NCBI GenBank assembly: GCA_009839535.1
Contig: VXPN01000544.1
Location: 1 to 6,635 of the forward strand
Direction of reading: 5' to 3'
Length of the DNA stretch: 6,635 nt
Origin: Boseongicola sp. SB0662_bin_57
GTDB taxonomy: Bacteria > Pseudomonadota > Alphaproteobacteria > Rhodobacterales > Rhodobacteraceae
The notes under the pieces were generated by a model. That model saw only the letters and a list, made by a program, of their open reading frames with translations. It was not told where the DNA came from and ran no database searches. Both the position numbers and the translations under genes were made by a program. Shown here in pieces: positions 5,886 to 6,635 of this stretch; position 1 is the stretch's first letter, and each line of letters opens with the position of its first letter.

Positions 5886-5935
5886 GGCGAGCATTTCCGC
5901 TCACGCCGAGCGTGACGGGCCGGCCGCCTTTCACG
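5881..5935 (+). terminator. Hairpin-rich end of the frc operon, possible terminator
   Basis: Starting on the frcK stop codon, the words CGTGA (5881, 5911) and TCACG (5901, 5931) alternate, allowing competing stems: CGTGAG with CTCACG (5881-5886/5900-5905), TCACGC with GCGTGA (5901-5906/5910-5915, 3-nt loop) and CGTGA with TCACG (5911-5915/5931-5935). There is no T tract. It lies between convergent genes where termination is expected, but the evidence is structural only. Confidence 0.3.
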
Positions 5936-5987
5936 GGGACCATGCGCGACGAAACGTTGGTCGAGCACGCCGCCCGGCCGGACTGGC

Positions 5988-6010
5988 GAGCGGTCGCGAG
6001 ACCGTCGCTC
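5988..6010 (+). other. GNRA-capped stem-loop between convergent genes
   Basis: CGGTC (5991-5995) and GACCG (6000-6004) pair around a GCGA tetraloop. The stem extends by GAG (5988-5990) with CTC (6008-6010) after a 3-nt bulge. It lies in the 169-nt gap between frcK and the minus-strand hydrolase. It could help end transcription from the left, but lacks a T tract and may be incidental to high GC. Confidence 0.25.
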
Positions 6011-6054
6011 CGCAGTGCCGTCAGGAGCACGGTGATCATGGGTGGCCGCTGGAC

Positions 6055-6635
6055 CTAGAGCCCGTTGACCGGCACCTTCAGCATCGGCCTTCCGTCCGTG
6101 TCCTTAGGCACCTCTCCCGCACGCATGTTGACCTGCAGCGACGGGATAATCAGCCGGGGCATGGCCAGGGTCGCATCCCGCGCGGTCCGCATCCTGATGA
6201 ACTCTTCCCGTGTCGTTCCGCCCCCGACATGAATGTTGTGCTCCCGTTCATCCTTCACCGTCGTTTCCCAGCGAATGGCGCGTCCGTTCGGCCCGTAGTC
6301 ATGGCACATGAACAGCCGCATCTCGTCCGGCAACGACAGGATCCGCACGATGCTGTCGTAGAGCGCGCCCGCGTCTCCGCCGGGGAAGTCCGCCCGCGCC
6401 GAGCCGCTGTCCGGCATGAACAGCGTGTCGCCCACGAAGGCGGCGTCGCCGATGACATGTGTCATGCAGGCCGGCGTATGCCCGGGCGTGCACAGGGTGA
6501 CGGCCTCCATGCCTCCGATCATGTAGCTGTCGCCGTCCTCGAAGAGCCGGTCGAACTGGCTGCCGTCCCGCTGGAACTCGGTTCCCTCGTTGAAGATCTT
6601 GCCAAAGGTTTCCTGAACCACGAGGATTTTCGAGC
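6055..6635 (-). CDS. Metallo-beta-lactamase-fold hydrolase, persulfide dioxygenase-like (N-terminus missing)
   Basis: The open frame runs off the right edge, so the last 192 residues are seen. The first metal motif (HxHxDH) would lie outside the window. Seen here are TPGHTPACMTH (histidine at 6478-6480), VGDTLFMPDSGSARADFPGG (bridging aspartate at 6427-6429) and MCHDYGPNGR (histidine at 6301-6303), in the order and spacing of MBL-fold enzymes of the ETHE1/Blh persulfide dioxygenase type. Those enzymes oxidise glutathione persulfide using one iron. The C-terminal tail (about HNIHVGG through SLQVNMRAGEVP to VPVNGL) is longer than in plain glyoxalase II. The GTG at 6621 is internal, because coding sequence continues to the edge. 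It is convergent with frcK and shows no functional tie to the frc genes. A general thioesterase or hydrolase role is the alternative. Confidence 0.8.
   Translation of the reverse strand, partial: SKILVVQETFGKIFNEGTEFQRDGSQFDRLFEDGDSYMIGGMEAVTLCTPGHTPACMTHVIGDAAFVGDTLFMPDSGSARADFPGGDAGALYDSIVRILSLPDEMRLFMCHDYGPNGRAIRWETTVKDEREHNIHVGGGTTREEFIRMRTARDATLAMPRLIIPSLQVNMRAGEVPKDTDGRPMLKVPVNGL

Noticed and set aside
5942..6058. A 38-codon plus-strand frame (MRDETLVEH to GGRWT) ending at the hydrolase stop
   Set aside because: It has only a weak GGGG upstream and overlaps the end of the convergent gene. The tail loosely resembles amidohydrolase C-termini but is too short to support a pseudogene call.
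6055..6621. GTG at 6621 as the true start of the hydrolase
   Set aside because: The reading frame continues open to the window edge (SKILV before VQETFGKIF), and the N-terminal half with the first metal motif is still missing.
1..6635. CRISPR arrays, insertion sequences, tRNA or rRNA genes, att sites
   Set aside because: No direct repeats with spacers, transposase-like proteins, terminal inverted repeats or structural RNA signatures were seen on either strand.

Overview
The window is high-GC, densely packed bacterial DNA that reads as an alphaproteobacterium, most likely Rhodobacterales-like. This rests on the HRDC-less RNase D directly upstream of lptC, on the frc sugar-uptake locus laid out as described for Sinorhizobium meliloti, and on the protein texture. 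The taxonomic call is inference from recognised families; no search was run.

Left side (1-2040, all minus strand): the 5' end of lptC (LPS export, cut by the window edge), then rnd (a short ribonuclease D), then frcR, a ROK-family transcriptional repressor. Centre (2041-2202): a divergent control region. It holds an AT-rich 23-bp perfect odd palindrome that nearly abuts a consensus TTGACA -35 box, with GGGAGG ribosome-binding sites pointing both ways to TTG start codons. Right side (2203-5885, plus strand): frcB (periplasmic sugar-binding protein), frcC (membrane permease), frcA (single-domain ATPase) and frcK (P-loop kinase). frcC/frcA/frcK overlap by 4 nt at each junction (ATGA, GTGA). frcB is separated from frcC by 130 nt containing a strong stem-loop. 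Far right (6055-6635, minus strand): the C-terminal part of a metallo-beta-lactamase-fold hydrolase resembling persulfide dioxygenases, convergent with frcK.

The genes work together as a CUT2-type ABC importer. FrcB captures a monosaccharide (fructose, with ribose/mannose possible), FrcC carries it across the inner membrane, and a FrcA dimer powers the step. FrcR, a ROK protein that lacks the usual metal-binding signature, probably represses both directions from the shared operator until sugar or a sugar phosphate is present. FrcK is a small PRK/uridine-kinase/pantothenate-kinase-type phosphotransferase of uncertain substrate. I see no mobile element, tRNA, rRNA or CRISPR array. I do not think the window holds a wholly new system. 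The most rewarding leads are the divergent operator with paired TTG starts, the mutually exclusive hairpins between frcB and frcC, and the unassigned substrate of FrcK.
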